This document shows positions 10,195-25,100 of a DNA stretch of 64,000 nucleotides, in pieces. How positions within the stretch are numbered: position 1 is the first letter of the stretch; the number at the start of each line of letters is the position of its first letter. The stretch comes from Cladopsammia gracilis (taxonomy: Eukaryota > Cnidaria > Anthozoa > Scleractinia > Dendrophylliidae), in the NCBI GenBank assembly GCA_022457155.1, contig JAJGOT010000604.1, forward strand, positions 290,001 to 354,000. Direction: 5' to 3'. The position numbers were made by a program, and so were the translations under genes. The notes under the pieces were generated by a model. The model ran no database searches. It saw only the letters and a program-made list of their open reading frames with translations, and had not been told where the DNA came from.

Positions 10195-13100
10195 CCCTAA
10201 AAAAACTATTTAAAAGAAAATACAATAAGCCACTACCAGGAACAGGAAAACATGTGCGAGTAAGTCATGATTAGTTTTAATTTTACTTCTGATTGGTTGA
10301 GAAAGTGTTACAAGTTTATTTAGCCAATCACAAACCGTAGCAGTGCATAACCAGAAATTACTTTCGAGACTCAATTGAAAACTGCTCATTAGTGTTTGTT
10401 TATAATTGAAGGGGTGAGTGGAATAAAGCCCTAAGCGACTTTTGATCAACTGTTAGATTCTCCTTCCAGTTTTGTATATGCTCATGTAACAAAGGGAGAA
10501 TTTGGTTTCAGATTAGGGCCTTATTTCAGTTTGGGATAAGGCCCTAAGTGACTCCTGATCAATAGCTAAATTCTCTCTTTGTTACATGAGCATATACAAG
10601 ACAGATTGTAAGGAGAATCTAGCAGTTGATCAGAATTGACTTAGGGCTTTATTCCACTCACCCCTTCAATTTATTTCTGTGTTTTACAGGAACTTTATTC
10701 CGCATTAGGACCTACTCACGATAACAGAACCACAGTAAAGAGTGTCCGTAGTTTTTATGATGTTGTCAAAATGGCTGATTCATTCCACAATACAAGCTCT
10801 CATAGTACAAGTGTTCATTCACTGCTGTCTGACCAGTCACTGCTTTTTGCAAAACGAAAGACTGTCGTTGATTCTGTAAAAGACAAGGAGTTTGAAGTGA
10901 GTCCATTTAAACCAGCTGTGAATGACAGTGCACTTAAAAAGAAAGTCAGTATGGTTATAAGCAGACTGGAAGAGCCGGATGATGATGCTGCCATTTCAAG
11001 TAAAACAAGGAGGAAGGCGAAGAAAAATGCACAAGGACATGTAAGTGGGGACTCTGGATTTAATGACATGCAAAGTGACAATGCCGGGAGTGGTGAAGGA
11101 ACATTCACTAACATCGTAAACAGGGAGGCTAGAGTACTTTTACCAATAGAAGAAAGAAATCCAACAAGGGTTACATCCCCTGGTGAAGCTCAAGCTATGG
11201 ACAACGGAGGTGAGATACACATATCATTTGAAAACAGTGACGAGGAGATTGATGTTGTAACTGAGGATGTAGAAGTTGATGATGAAAAAGACAACAAAAA
11301 TGATGACGATGAAGATGCTGATGCTGATGATGATGAAAACCATTTTGACAAAAACAATACTTTGAGCACTAAAAGCAAAGAAAATACTGTCTCACAGAGC
11401 CTGAACAATTCAATGGAGTTGGGTGAAGACCAGGTGAGTTTATAATTAAGGTGATTCCTCAGAACTGATAGAAGTTAACAAATGATGTACATTGTTATAC
11501 TTTTAAGGAATCACCTTAGTCAACAATGTAAAAAATTTTGTTCTATTTTGTAAGAAAAAGTAAAGTCAAGAATTATTGAAATTACAGTAATGTTTGATTA
11601 ACCTCCAATAATGGCCACCTTTTCACAACCTCCTGTCTTAAACAGCCATGTTTTCTTGTCCTGACTTCTGATTCATTCCCACTGATTAAAAACCTCCCCA
11701 TAACAACAACCTTTCCACAACAGCCAATCGAACACTCTCCGAGGGTGGCCACTGAATATTTGTAGAGTTGGTAGACTTTATTCTCCCAAACCCTTGAAAA
11801 GCTTTAATTCAATCATGATTGACAGGCTTACACATGTACAGCATTGAATGCTTAACCTCATTTCAGAGGTAGTTTGGGACCATGTTGTGGTGTTGTATAA
11901 TGTGAAAACTATCCCACTTACTATAAAGAAAACCCTGTAAATATGTGTGCAAGCAGTTTCCTTGATCCCAATGATGTCCTCCATTTGCAGGAAAGTGAAT
12001 GTGTTTTTCTCTTTATTCCTGCATTATTTTTCATTTTCTTTTCAGCAACAGAAGACATCTAAGATTAATGTTCTTAAGCAGTGGTCTATAAAAGCAATTA
12101 AAACTCGTACACATATGGGAATCATTGTTGAAGGACAGAGAAGGTAAGATTCTGTTTACTGTGGCTTAGCCTCTGTTTATAACTGACAAGCTTAGATCAC
12201 CAAGTATTAAGTACACTCTAACAGAGAGAATACATGCGGCATAACTGTATGGATGTGCAGGTGAGCCATTGTTAATAATATTCATACAGTTCTTCTACAA
12301 ATAAGGGGCGGCTTACATGGCAAATTTCAGCCCGGTAGGTGGGCTGGAATTTTGTTGGGATTACATGACGATTTTCAGCCCGTGCTGACGGCCCACGCAG
12401 CCATCTTGTTTCATTGAAAACAAATCACTACGCATGTCCAAGTGCACTTTTCTACCCAGGTGACCTTGCTTTTCAGCCCGGGCTGAAATTTCATTCCGAT
12501 TACATGAGGTTTTTCAGCCCATTTGCCCGGGCTGAAATTTTCAGCCCAGTTTCTTCATTATTTTGATCACAAACGTCATTTTACAAGAAGATTTGTTCAA
12601 GAAACCGGGCTGAAATCTCAGCCTGCCTAACCAGGCTAAAATTTACTCCGCCCCTAAAAGAACAATAGTGATAAAGCTTACATGTATTAGCATTCCTATT
12701 AGTATTCTGTATCAGTCACACAGCATACAAATGTAGCTTTTCTGTATCAGGATTTACATAAACCTTCATTAAAATTTCATTTCTTTTGTATTTTCCTTTT
12801 GAATTATTAATGAAGAAATGTTCTTTGTTGAAATTCAACAATGACCTGTATTAGTGTTGTGTTGACATGGTGATTAATAATGTTTTTTCATGTATTTTAA
12901 TTACATGTATATTACAATACTAATGATTCTTGTTAGACTTGCCACTTGAGTTGAATTGCGTTACCTTGAATAATCTTTTAATCTCATCCTTTGGGAACCA
13001 AAACACGGTACCTGAGTAAGGGAAGACCAGCAACCACTTACATAGACACCCTTAGAAGAGATATTGGACTCAGTAACACTGGCGAGATCCACACCCTTAT

Positions 13101-16100
13101 GAACAACAGTGACCTGTGGAGAGCAGCCATCCGTGATTCCCGAGTTGGTGTTGGCTAATACCCTCGTCTTTAGTAGTAGTAGTAATTATTATTATTAACA
13201 TTAATATTATTGCGTAGTAAACTAGTAGTCACCATTATATCATGGTAGTACAGTGTATGTCACTGCATTATCTTCTAGTTACACTGTAGCCACTTTGTCA
13301 CTTTGTTATGTTTCTGTAATCCATGAAACACATGTTTTACATTGCCTTTACATGTATCTCTCACTTTTGTAAGAAGGTCATTGCATGGAAAAACAATAAT
13401 AAGTGAAAAATTATTTTGGCTTGTAAAATTTGACATGTTACTAGTATAACCACTAGACTACTGAGTTTACTGCACTTTTTAATAACATTTTCATTTTTCA
13501 CTGCTGCAAATGTCATAGTGAATGTCTCAGGAAGCAAGGAACCTTTTCACAAAATGGTCCTAAGGTCATGTTTGTGGATTGTGATTGGTGGATTTTGATC
13601 CATTTCATCAGTTTCTGTTTGTCGGCATAGTTATGATTGAAGGCAGTGTAAAACATAAACTTCAGAGTTCGTGTGTTATTGAAAAGTGCAATTAATGACA
13701 GGGGCGGATCTAGGGGTGCAGGGGGTGTCCCCCCCCCCCCCCCCCCCCTGAGATGACCTGCATCTTTCTAATATAACTGGTATTCTGCAAAGAAAAGAAA
13801 AAAAAGGTGGTTACATCATTCCTTAGAGGTGCACCCCCTCCTAAGAAAAATCCTGGATCCGCCCCTGAATGATTAGTCTCAAGCCCTGAAAAAGTTACTA
13901 AGAAAGGTGTTTTGTTGATCAGTGAGGATCAAGAGGGTGACTTGTGGCACAGTACAGCTATAGTGTTACGAGTGAGTGCAAAACTTGTACAGACCAAGAG
14001 TGGATCTCAGTACAAGCTTGTAGGACCTATTAACAACAAGCTCACCCTTCAACAAGGTAACATCTACTATGACTCGTGGTATTCTTAGGGTCGATTTACA
14101 TGTTAAAAGTTTGTCGCATAAGCCATGCTTACGAAGTGCTTACAAAACGAATTGCGTTGTGTAAATCAACTCAAGTCATATTGTAACCACAGTATAAGGA
14201 TGTCACATGCAAAGGTGTACCATGTAAATCGACCCTTAAGACATCTTAGTCTGTCAAGTGTGATCGTCCAGGTTAACGTACAGCTGTAGTTCTGAAAAGA
14301 AATATTGTTGTTGACATTGACTGAGGTTTCGACAACCTGAGTGGAAGTCATCTTCAGACTCGTGTGAATTGTGAACCATCAGTTGATAGTACATGTATTA
14401 ATGTCTGGTTGTTGCTGTTATTGGTCAGTTTAGACATGATGTTATTGGCTGTTGAGACTCAAGTCAGTGATTGGTGCATTTCGATCCGTGTATTGTTAGT
14501 GTAATGTTTTGCTGTGTATTGTTGGTCAAATTTGTTGGTGAGTTCAGTTTATTGTTTGTCTGTTCTGTTGACAAGTTGTTTGTGGGCCGCAGGTAGCTGT
14601 TGACATTTACACATGAATCACAGAATTGACTGGGACTCTGCCAATTTGTTATTTACAGTACAGACTACTACAAACGACTCACTCTAGAAAGTTAGTTTAC
14701 TAACTTAAAACAAACACCACTGAACCGGTGCCAACAGCTACTGCAAATGACTATACTACAAACAGACTGAGAGGAATAGTGGACCATTTTCATTTTTTTA
14801 GGGTTTTCTCCAGAATTTGTAAAATCATTCAAAGATGGCTTTCCCTCAAACTGGCTTTCTCATGTGGCTGATCATTTCAAGTCTCAAAGCAGGTAAGTTG
14901 TTAAACCCTTCACTCCCAGTAGTGCTCAAAGTTCAAGAAAAATCCCATTATTTCATTCTGTACATTATTAAAAAACAGTGTCATAAGAAAGTACTGCTCA
15001 GTAGCTTTCATTTGAATGGTCACATGGTAAATACTGTTAGTAAAACCTTGATCATCACTTGGCACTTTTTTATTGTTTCCTGAGACAAAGAGGCCTATGC
15101 TATTGGCCCAAGGGGTTGGATTTTTTTTCTGAAAATTGATAGGTGGGAGTGTGTGGCAAACTTGAAGCCCTTACCCTTTTTACCACAATTGCTGGTAATC
15201 TCGCAATCTCATTGGTCGATGCAGGTGGTAAATGAGAGTGCAGACTACAGTGCTGACGCTAACATCACGCAATTTCTAAATATTGTGGTATAAAACAGAT
15301 TTCCACCAGTTTTCCATGGTGTGGACTCTTATTTACCACGATTTACGTCATCACATGGTCAAAATTTGTTGCTGACTCACTCGGCTACGCCTCATGAGTC
15401 CACAACATTTTTATCATGTGATGATGTAAATCGTGGTAAATAAGAGTCCACACCACAGAAAACCGGTGTAAATTTACTAAATTTCAGACCAAAATATGTG
15501 TTTTTCCCTACCCATTTCCAAGCATGACCCAAAGTTCAATACCCTATTCATTTTTAGACATACATGTTTGTACATGTATCCAGGAGTTGCTTCAGTTTGC
15601 GTAAACATTTGAGAAGGACTTCAAATTCCCAATGTTAATCAAACTGCAGTTCTCAAGACATGAAAATAAAGTAACTAAAAGGTGACTTCTTCTAAAAACC
15701 ATACCAAAAAGTTCAAAAACCTATACTTTAGTTTAGACTAAAATGGCTTAAACCATACCCCCCTTTGATGCCGCACATACCTAGACAGCTTATACATGTA
15801 GAAGGGGTTACCCCTCCACCCCCACCCCCACCCTTCTAGGCTATTGGACCTGTTTTTTACCAAAATTGTCCATTTGTGCATCTTTTCCACCAAGTCTGTC
15901 AGTTATTAATTGGAAAAATAAACAGCAACAACCACAATCTTGTGGATAATTGTACATTTCAGCTCTGAAAGTGAAAATGAGCAACAAGAACAACCAGATA
16001 AGAAGGAAAAGAGACCTGCCTCCAAAAAAGCCAAACATTCTACTGCTACTGGTACTCCTACGGAATCCAGAGCCAAGGAGAAGGGAAAAGTTAAAGGTAC

Positions 16101-19100
16101 ACTAAAGTCTTTACAGATACCTTAAGAATTAAGCATACAGTAGTTTATTGAATGTGCATGATCTATGGCCAGGTTATAATCTTGCTGAGATGTTATATAG
16201 AGTCTTAGTAAGTATAACATTAAAATCATCCAATGGTTGTTAATTAACCCTTTAACTCCCAAGAGTGCCAAATATCACTCATGTTTTAGTCTGTCAATCT
16301 TATTTATTTTCGTGGTATTAAATGTAAACAAAGTAACCCTGACATTATTTGAAAGCGAACCCTTTAAAATCAGCGCTTAGGCCTAAATACTAGCATCAGA
16401 GTAGAAAAACAAACCAGTATGAAAAAAATAAACTGGTTTGAACAAAATTGAACCAAAATGAAAATTATACCCATACAGATGCAGGGCTGTCACTAAGATT
16501 TCAAGTTGCTTGGTATATGCAATAAGTAGGCAGGGAATTCAACAGCTAGGAAGTTCTTGTGGTTTTATTTTTCTTCTGTTTCCTATGCAAGTAGCTGGGG
16601 TGCATGCTTATAGAAAACGGGGGAAATCCCCGGCCCCCGGCTCTTGATGACAGCCCTGCAGATCTACCTGTTCATGCATGCTGCTCCTGAAATCTTATAA
16701 GCCAAGGCTAAATGGGAACAATAGTTGACAAGAACACTGCAAACTCTTTGACAGCCAAGTCAATAAGGGTACCTGTGAGTTGAGGTCACACGATATCAAG
16801 AGTACAGAATTCCCATAGACTTTGATAGAAATAAGATTTAAGAAGATTTCACACTCTTCTGGAGAGTCATGGAGAGTACATGTGAGTCTCAGGCCAATTG
16901 TTGTTTGGCCAAGGCTTAACATTCTTTACAAAATGCATTTTTGTTTTAAATTTGTTTTTAGATTTGAAGACCCCAGAGAACAGGGCACTGCCAAAAGAAG
17001 TGGAAATAAAGGTACGTAAGGGACACTCCTGTACTTGTTTTGTAGAGATGCTAAATGGAGGTCAGAGGTGCAGAAGTCAGTCTTGCTTGCAAAAGAATGT
17101 GTTACAATCTAGTCTTGGTTGAAGCAGCAAATATAACTATCTGTAATAATGATTTGATTTCTATTACTTACATTCACTAGAAATCTGTTCATACACTATA
17201 ATTTATGGCCCAGATAAAGTGCCCAACTAGCTGTAGTGCATCACTCTCCATATACATGTATTTTTCCTTGGCTTTACTTTTCTAACAACACATTTGAATG
17301 TAAAAAAGTACATTGTAAGATCCTGTCATTGACCTGTTAAACTGCAAATTCTTAGTTTTCAAACAGTGCCAGTAAATTATACAACATGAAATGCTTATGG
17401 ATACTATAGAACTGGTTAATGTGACATGCTGCAAATATTATTTTAACATTTTCCTACAGACAACAAGAAGTGGTCGCATGGTGAAGCCACCTCTAGCTTG
17501 GTGGAGGGGACAGAGGATTCTTACTGACAGGCACCACAATTTGGAAGGAATCGACCCTGGAGGAGAGGACTATACACCCATATCCTCTATGTACAATGTG
17601 GATGTCAAGCTTCCCTTAAAGGTGAAAATACAGCAGCAGCTGCAGCCTGACAGTCTGGGTTCAGGAAATTACTTTTCTTTTTCAACTGGACAGCATGCCC
17701 CGTGCTACAGAAGGTTTTTTGGTTTGAGTCTTTCCCTCCCCACCCCACCCCTCTTTAAATTCCAATTTAGCTTCATACTTTTCTTTAGAAAATTTGGTTT
17801 TTGGGACCCTCCCCCCACCCACCCCCTCAAAATTTCCAATGACCTTCCTTGGGCTGGTTATGGATCCCAGGACTTCCTGGAACCACACAATTTTGATAGG
17901 ACATTTATTTTTACAAAATTGATCAGACAAACCATATTCCTCCTCAATCCAATGTTACTTTTACAAGGAAAAAAAAGATGTAAAAGATGGAATTTTTCAA
18001 GGATCTATTTATTTATTAAACTTTCAAAAAAAAGGAAGCCCCTTGGAGAGAAAAATTCATAATTATTTGTACAATTCAGTTAATAAGTTAGGGTGCAACA
18101 ATTTCCATGTGCCTGACTGGACGTTTAATTATAATGTGTGGACTTTTAATCGTAATGCCTCCAGAAAGCGGCTAAACTACCACATCCAAGTTTCAAATGC
18201 AGTTCTAACTTTTGAGTCTGTGGATGAAATCCTATGGTGTGACCATTCAAATGAAACCTCTTCATCAGTACCATGGTTCGTACAATCTTGAAAAGGTCTT
18301 GAATTTTAGCAGTCGTCTTGAAAAGTCCTTTAATTTGGTTAAGGTCCTTGAAAAGTACTTGATTTCTTTATTAGGTTTTGAAAAGTCCTTGAAATTTAGG
18401 ACTTTGTGTACGCCCTATCACTTTTCTGATAAATTAAATAATTGGAAAAAATTGGCCAGCGACTTTTAAAATCCGAAAATAACTAGCGAAAATGTCGGCA
18501 TAATACGTGAATGCGTACATGAAGCAAAATTGTAATCTTTGCCTCAATTTCATGCACCAGGGGACAAAGAGTTTCGATTTCGTAAATAAAACGTAGTCCT
18601 TGAAAACTACTTTTTGTCCTTGAAAAGTCCTTGAATTTTATTTGTCTGAAGTTGTACGAACCATGAGTACTTTTGCATGGTAGCATTATTTTGTTCTAAC
18701 TTTTGATTCTGTGGATAACATTCTATGGTATGACCATTCAAATGAAACATCTTCAGCAGTACTTTTGCATGATACCATTTGTTCTAACTTTTGAGTCTGT
18801 GGATGAAATCCTATGGTGTGACCATTCAAATGAAACATCTTCAGCAGTACTTTTGCATGGTACCATTTGTTCTAACTTTTGAGTCTGTGGATGAAATCCT
18901 ATGGTGTGACCATTCAAATGAAACATCTTCAGCAGTACTTTTGCATGGTACCATTTGTTCTAACTTTTGAGTCTGTTGATGAAATCCTATAGTGTGACCA
19001 TTCAAATGAAACATCTTCAGCAGTACTTTTGCATGGTACCATTTGTTCTAACTTTTGAGTCTGTGGATGAAATCCTATGGTGTGACCATTCAAATGAAAC

Positions 19101-22100
19101 ATCTTCAGCAGTACTTTTGCATGGTACCATTTGTTCTAACTTTTGAGTCTGTGGATGAAATCCTATGGTGTGACCATTCAAATGAAACATCTTCAGCAGT
19201 ACTTTTGCATGGTACCATTTGTTCTAACTTTTGAGTCTGTGGATGAAATCCTATGGTGTGACCATTCAAATGAAACATCTTCAGCAGCACTTTTGCATGG
19301 TACCATTTGTTTTTCAATAGTTTACAAAATGAATTTTGGGATTTTTCTTTAATTTTGATGTTTGGCACCCTTGGGAGTGAAAGGGTTAAGTTACATATAT
19401 GTACTAAAACTCAGTTTTTCTTGTTGCCCAAAGACAAAAGTAATTTTCCTATGGCACCTGGGCACTTCTAGAGCACAGCCCTGAGTTAATAACAAGTACA
19501 TTGTATTTATATAATTTTTGCATTTGTGTATTCACATTGTTTTGCCTTTTCTTCGTAGATTAAGGAATCTAGCCCTTCACCACAGAGAAAGTTTTTGTCT
19601 GATGATGGACACAGAAAAGGAGAAGACAAGAGAAGAAGAAGTAACAAGACAAAGTCACAACGAAATGAGTCCTCCACAGAAGAATCTGACCGTCCGCTGC
19701 AACAAAAAATAAATAGTCCTAAACAGCGCAATAGCAAAGTAACTTCACAACAAGAAACACTAAGAAGCCCTTACAAGGCCACAGGCACAAATAAATCACA
19801 GCAGATGTCCACAAATCAGCAAAACGGAATTAAAAGACAGAGCAATGTTTCGATATCCAGCAAAGGTCCAGGTGATGCTGGAGATACAAACAGAAGCTTT
19901 GCATTTGAGGATAGCAGCAGTAGTGAGAGTAATTCAGAGAAAGACATTGTGCAAAATTTGAAGAAAAAGCTGTTCTATTCACCAAAGAAATCCCCCAACA
20001 AAAACCACCAAAACTTGCAGGGAGAAAATCAGAAAAAGCTATCAGATAGGGAAGACAAAAGATCTGATAAGAACAGAATCCAAGAGGGCACACCTAAGAA
20101 GAGTGAAGAAAAAAGTGATTCTGTACAAAGACGCAGTTCAAAGAAGACATCAAAAACCTCAGCCAGTGAAGATGACTTACTAAAAAATGATGGTAAACCA
20201 CAGAAAAACACATCAGTGCATTCAGTCATAAAAGAAAATAGTCAGAACACCAACAAAAGGAAAAATTCTGTGAAGCCTCTCACTGATAGTGAGAGTGAAG
20301 ATGTTGAACAACTTCCAGCTCCGAAAATTCCTTCACCACCCAAACGTGTTTTAAGACCTCGCAGTAATAAATCAAATAACATTAAAAGTGTGGAAGTATC
20401 TGATGCTGATTCTGAGGTTAGTGCTAGGACAAGTGTGAAGCAGAAGATGTCCAAGCGCAACATCAATAAAACCTCAGAAAGTGAAACCATGGTAATATCT
20501 TCCTTTGGAGAGCAATCTGATAGCACTGGCTATTCGGGAAAAAGCTCCAAAGCACCTGGTAAAAAGAAAAATACTGAGAGAAGGGCTGTCCATAAAAGGG
20601 TGAAAGCGCTGGTTGAAGAAACAAGTACGCAATCCTCAGAGGAAGACTCTGAAGAAATGAATCGTAAGCCATCAAAGAAGCAACAAACTCATCCAAAAAT
20701 GGGCAAAACAAGTGCAGTATCTCATAAAGATTCAGGGAATGGTACAAAAGCTGCGCCAGGTACCCTCAGGGTTTCAAGCAAAACACAAGCTTCTAAAGTG
20801 TCAAAACAGACAGCAAATAAAGATGCCAAAAGACAACAAAATGTGTTATCTGATGAGGCACCATGGGAGGATGAGGAGATTGAAAGATTAAATGAGTATG
20901 TCTAGTAAAGTTTTCATAGGTCAAGTGGCATAACCCTTTTCACTCCCAAGAGTGTCAAAGATTAAAATTCAAGAAAAATCCCAAATATTATTCTGAAAAA
21001 TACTGAAAAACAAATGGCACCATGTAAAATTACTTGCGAAGTGGTTTCATTTGAATGGTCACACTATAGGTTCTTGTCGACAGACTCAAAAGTTAGAACT
21101 ACATTACATGTCTCTGGGAGTGAAAAGGTTAAAACTGCCCAAGCTTAACCTGGTTTCTTTAGCATGAAGCAACTGGGAGTGTTACTACTCTCCCTGGATG
21201 GTTTGCATGTCCATCATAAGCTTAACCCCTACATAATGGTGCCAGAACCCACTTGTACAGTTGGATGGAGAGAAACAGTGTGGAGCAAAATATGACCAGT
21301 CTAAAGAAAAACAAGATCACAGCAGAGAGCAGGGCCCTTGAGTCACCGACTTTCTAGTTGAAAATGCACTAGATTATTTAATTATTATTTGTAGTAATTG
21401 CAGGTTATTAACAAAATTTAAGTGATATTTTTATTGGTGTATAGGCTTGGCAATGTTAATGGTTTGAGGTTTGGTCATGGGTTCTCCACACCCACCCTTC
21501 CCAGGTGTAAAGTGTATATTACCGTAATATTTTGTTCAAAGTCTCCATACACCCCAAAACAAGGAGAAGGGTCACTCCATGTAAGAATAGCAAATCCATC
21601 CAGACTTTAATGGAATTAGCAATACTCCTAGATGCTTCAAGCTATAAGGAGGGACAGCCCTCTTGAGCTACTTAACCTAGGAAGACCATGTAAATATTAT
21701 ACAATTTCATGTATAAATAAAGATTGATGATGATGACCAAGCCTGTTGTTGGACAGAAATTCCAAGGTCCTCACTCTATGGAATGTATGGTATCACAGAG
21801 AAAACATAAGGTTCCTTGCCAGTTATTGAGGTTCTGCAGTCTATAAGGCTCCTGTTAGACAACATTCTTGGTAGCCCTGAGTGTTACCAAGCACATGGGT
21901 GTGTCTTGGACAATCCAAAATCCAGATTTAGTCATCAAATCCAAAAAAAAAAAAATCAACAGCAGTGAAAAGAAATTTTTCATCCCAAAAAACTTCAGTT
22001 CGTTTGTAATGGCGACACAATTTAAAGGACAGGCAGCATAACTGCCTTGTGTTAAATTTTGATTTTGTTCACCTACAATTTTAGCCTAGAAAGCACTTCC

Positions 22101-25100
22101 TTGCTAAAATAATGACCGGTTAATGTAAGTTAAAGTGAATGAGTTGCAATCAGACTAAAAGACCTCATACTTTCACACACAAAAAAAAGACTTTTATTCT
22201 CTCTTTTATTCTCTTTAGAGCACTCTATGCCATACCTGGCAACACACCAATGTTTTGGCAAAAGGTTTCCAGAAAAGTGGGGTCACGAACTGCACAAGAG
22301 TGTCAGTTGAAGCATCAAGGACATGCACTTGTCTCCAACAAGAAGGAAACTTCAGTAAAGAAAATCTCTGCCAAGGAAAAGAATGTTCCAGGAGTGAAAG
22401 GTGCTAAATAAATCAAGATATATATTTTTTTAATGCTGCCAGTTGGCATTTTCTGGTGTTGGATGTCACAGTTTTTTTTCCATATAGCCACCTTACACTA
22501 TTAATAAGCGTCCAATTTTTGTTTTTCAGGTTCCTCCCAGCAGAATGTGAAGACAGTTTCTGGAGGTGTCGGTACCATCAAGCGTAAACGAGAGATCAGA
22601 GAGCTGCTTGAACAACAGGACATGGACTATGAGGATGATATCTTTGATGCAACGCCTTTCAAAAGAAAGAAGGACCTCAAGGTAATGTCTGACACCTTAG
22701 TGCAGGGCAGCAGTTTTTCAAGTGGGGGGCCGCTCGACCTCTTCAATTGAAGAGGGGGGCAGACACTAGAAATGGTAAAATGTATCTAACTTAAAATCAC
22801 TTTACTTCACAGTAATCTTAACATATTTTATTATTTCAAAGAATCAAGACATATTTTAGAAATAAAATGCAGTGGTGCCAACATTGCCCCCCCCCCCCAG
22901 CCCCTCCCCCTGCGTGGGCCCTTTAGTGTTCTCTTGCTACTTGCTAAAAAGCCACCCTATTGCTCACTTGCAATAACAGCTACTGGGTAAAAGTATTAGG
23001 GTCACCAGTGGGCAAATATTGCCAACAGTCTCTAGGGAACTTAGACAAACAATGCAGAGGAAAACAAATCCATAATGCACTAATATGGCATTATGGATTA
23101 TGTATGTTAGTCCCTTCAAGGCCCCCTTCTCCTCACCTCAGCAGCATGCATCTCCCCTTAAGCAAAATGTATGTGACTTTAGCAATATGTACCTCACCTC
23201 AGCAATATGCTCCACCTCTTGGCAGCATGTACCACACCTCAGTAATATACGCCACACCTCAGTAGCAAGCACCACACCTCGGCAGCATGTACCACTCCTC
23301 AGTAATATGTATTCCACCTCAACAGTATACACCTCAGCGATATGCGTCACACCTCAGCAATGTGCACCACCCCTCAGTAATATTGACCTCACCTCAGCAA
23401 TATGTACCACAACTCAGCAGCATGCACCACACCTCAGCAGTATGCACAACACCTCATCAATATGCACCACTCCTCAGCAATATGCACTTCACTTCATCAA
23501 TATGCACCACACCTCAGCAATATGCACGACACCTGAGCAGCATGCACCACACCTCAACAATATGCACCACACCTCAACAATATGCACCACACCTCAGCAA
23601 TATGCACCACACCAATTAGCAAACTAATAAACTCCACTTCAATTATTTCAGCTTCCATTTAACTTGAACAGTAACAACAGTGATGAAGATGATGATGAAG
23701 ATGAAGAGGAGGAGGACAGTGAATCAGAGCGTGGCATGTCATACAAGACACCCAGTAGCCGTACACCCAGTAGTCGATTTCGACCTCTGGGTCCTTTGTC
23801 AACTTCAACTACTCCAAGCTCAGAGTTCATCAGCCCTAGCCTGTTACAGCAAGTCAACCAGTCAGTTTTGTTTTAGAGTGCAGTGTTCTATGCATGTGTC
23901 CAATTATTCACCATGAATTGCATTGTAAATGCCAGTTGACACACAGGCAATTTTTGTGCAAATTTTGTCTATCTTTTCTAGGGCTGCAACGATACATTTT
24001 CTCACGATATGATACATATCTCGATACAAGTGCCACGATACGATACACAATACGATACATCATTACATACATTTTTCCACCAACACGGGAAGACATTTTG
24101 CGACGAACCGCATGTTTTTCCCGTGGACGTGCAAGACTGTGTCAGCTTACAACTAATTATGACAAATATGTGTCGGAAGCATGCAAAGCTATACAAAGCA
24201 AGGGTGGAACTTTCTTGTCCCTTTGTTTAATAAATAGCTATAAAAAGGCTTGGACTTGGGTAAGGAGTCATTTAAGACAGTAATTTCTGAATGTTGATGA
24301 AGAATCATAATATCATAATATCGCGATATGTTGTTCAAATATTGATATTCGTATCTTGACAAAAAATATCGCGATGCACCGGTGTATCGTTGCAGCACTA
24401 ATCTTTTCAATGAAATTGTTGTTGAATGCAAGTTGCATCTTCAAATCGCATGTGTAAACTAGAGGTGATTTCAGTGCAATTTGTCACTGCGACATTGCAA
24501 ATGGTTCAAACATGTTTAAAACCTGATGCAATTTGGTGGCAGTTTTTGGAAAATCACAGCTAATATTGGACCCGAATCAAATGAATTCACTGCTGGTTTA
24601 CACTTTCAACAAATGTTGCATTGGAGAGCACAGCAAAAATCGCATGTGTAATCAGGCTGTAACATTTGAAAACGGCTGTTGATACTTTAACTTTTAATGT
24701 AGTGTTTTGTGGATACTGTATAGTGGAAACGTCTCTAACCGCACCTCCTGTAGGTGGACATATCATAAGCCTGTCGCAATTCATCAAACTTACAATAATC
24801 AAATACAATCAAATGTTCATTTAATTTATTACTGCTGCATGGGGAGACACCTCTCTCTCCAAATCAGAACCTTGAACATGGTTGATAAGGGTATCCACTT
24901 GTGATGGAGAATTCCATTGTATAACAGCTTAACCCTGTTTTAGAACCACCTTGTACACACCTTTTATAACTTAATCAACAGCACCACAGATAAGTACTTC
25001 TCAATAGCTTTCATTAGAATGTTCACTCTTACAAAATTTAATTGTCATCCACAGACTCAAAAGTTAGAATCACCATGTACATCATAATAAACAGCACCAC

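Noticed and set aside
23140..23615. CRISPR-like array
   Set aside because: The repeats are contiguous with no spacers, and the context is eukaryotic.
23085..23627. Several His/Pro/Thr-rich open frames
   Set aside because: They arise from the 20-bp minisatellite in an intron; open in more than one frame for the same reason.
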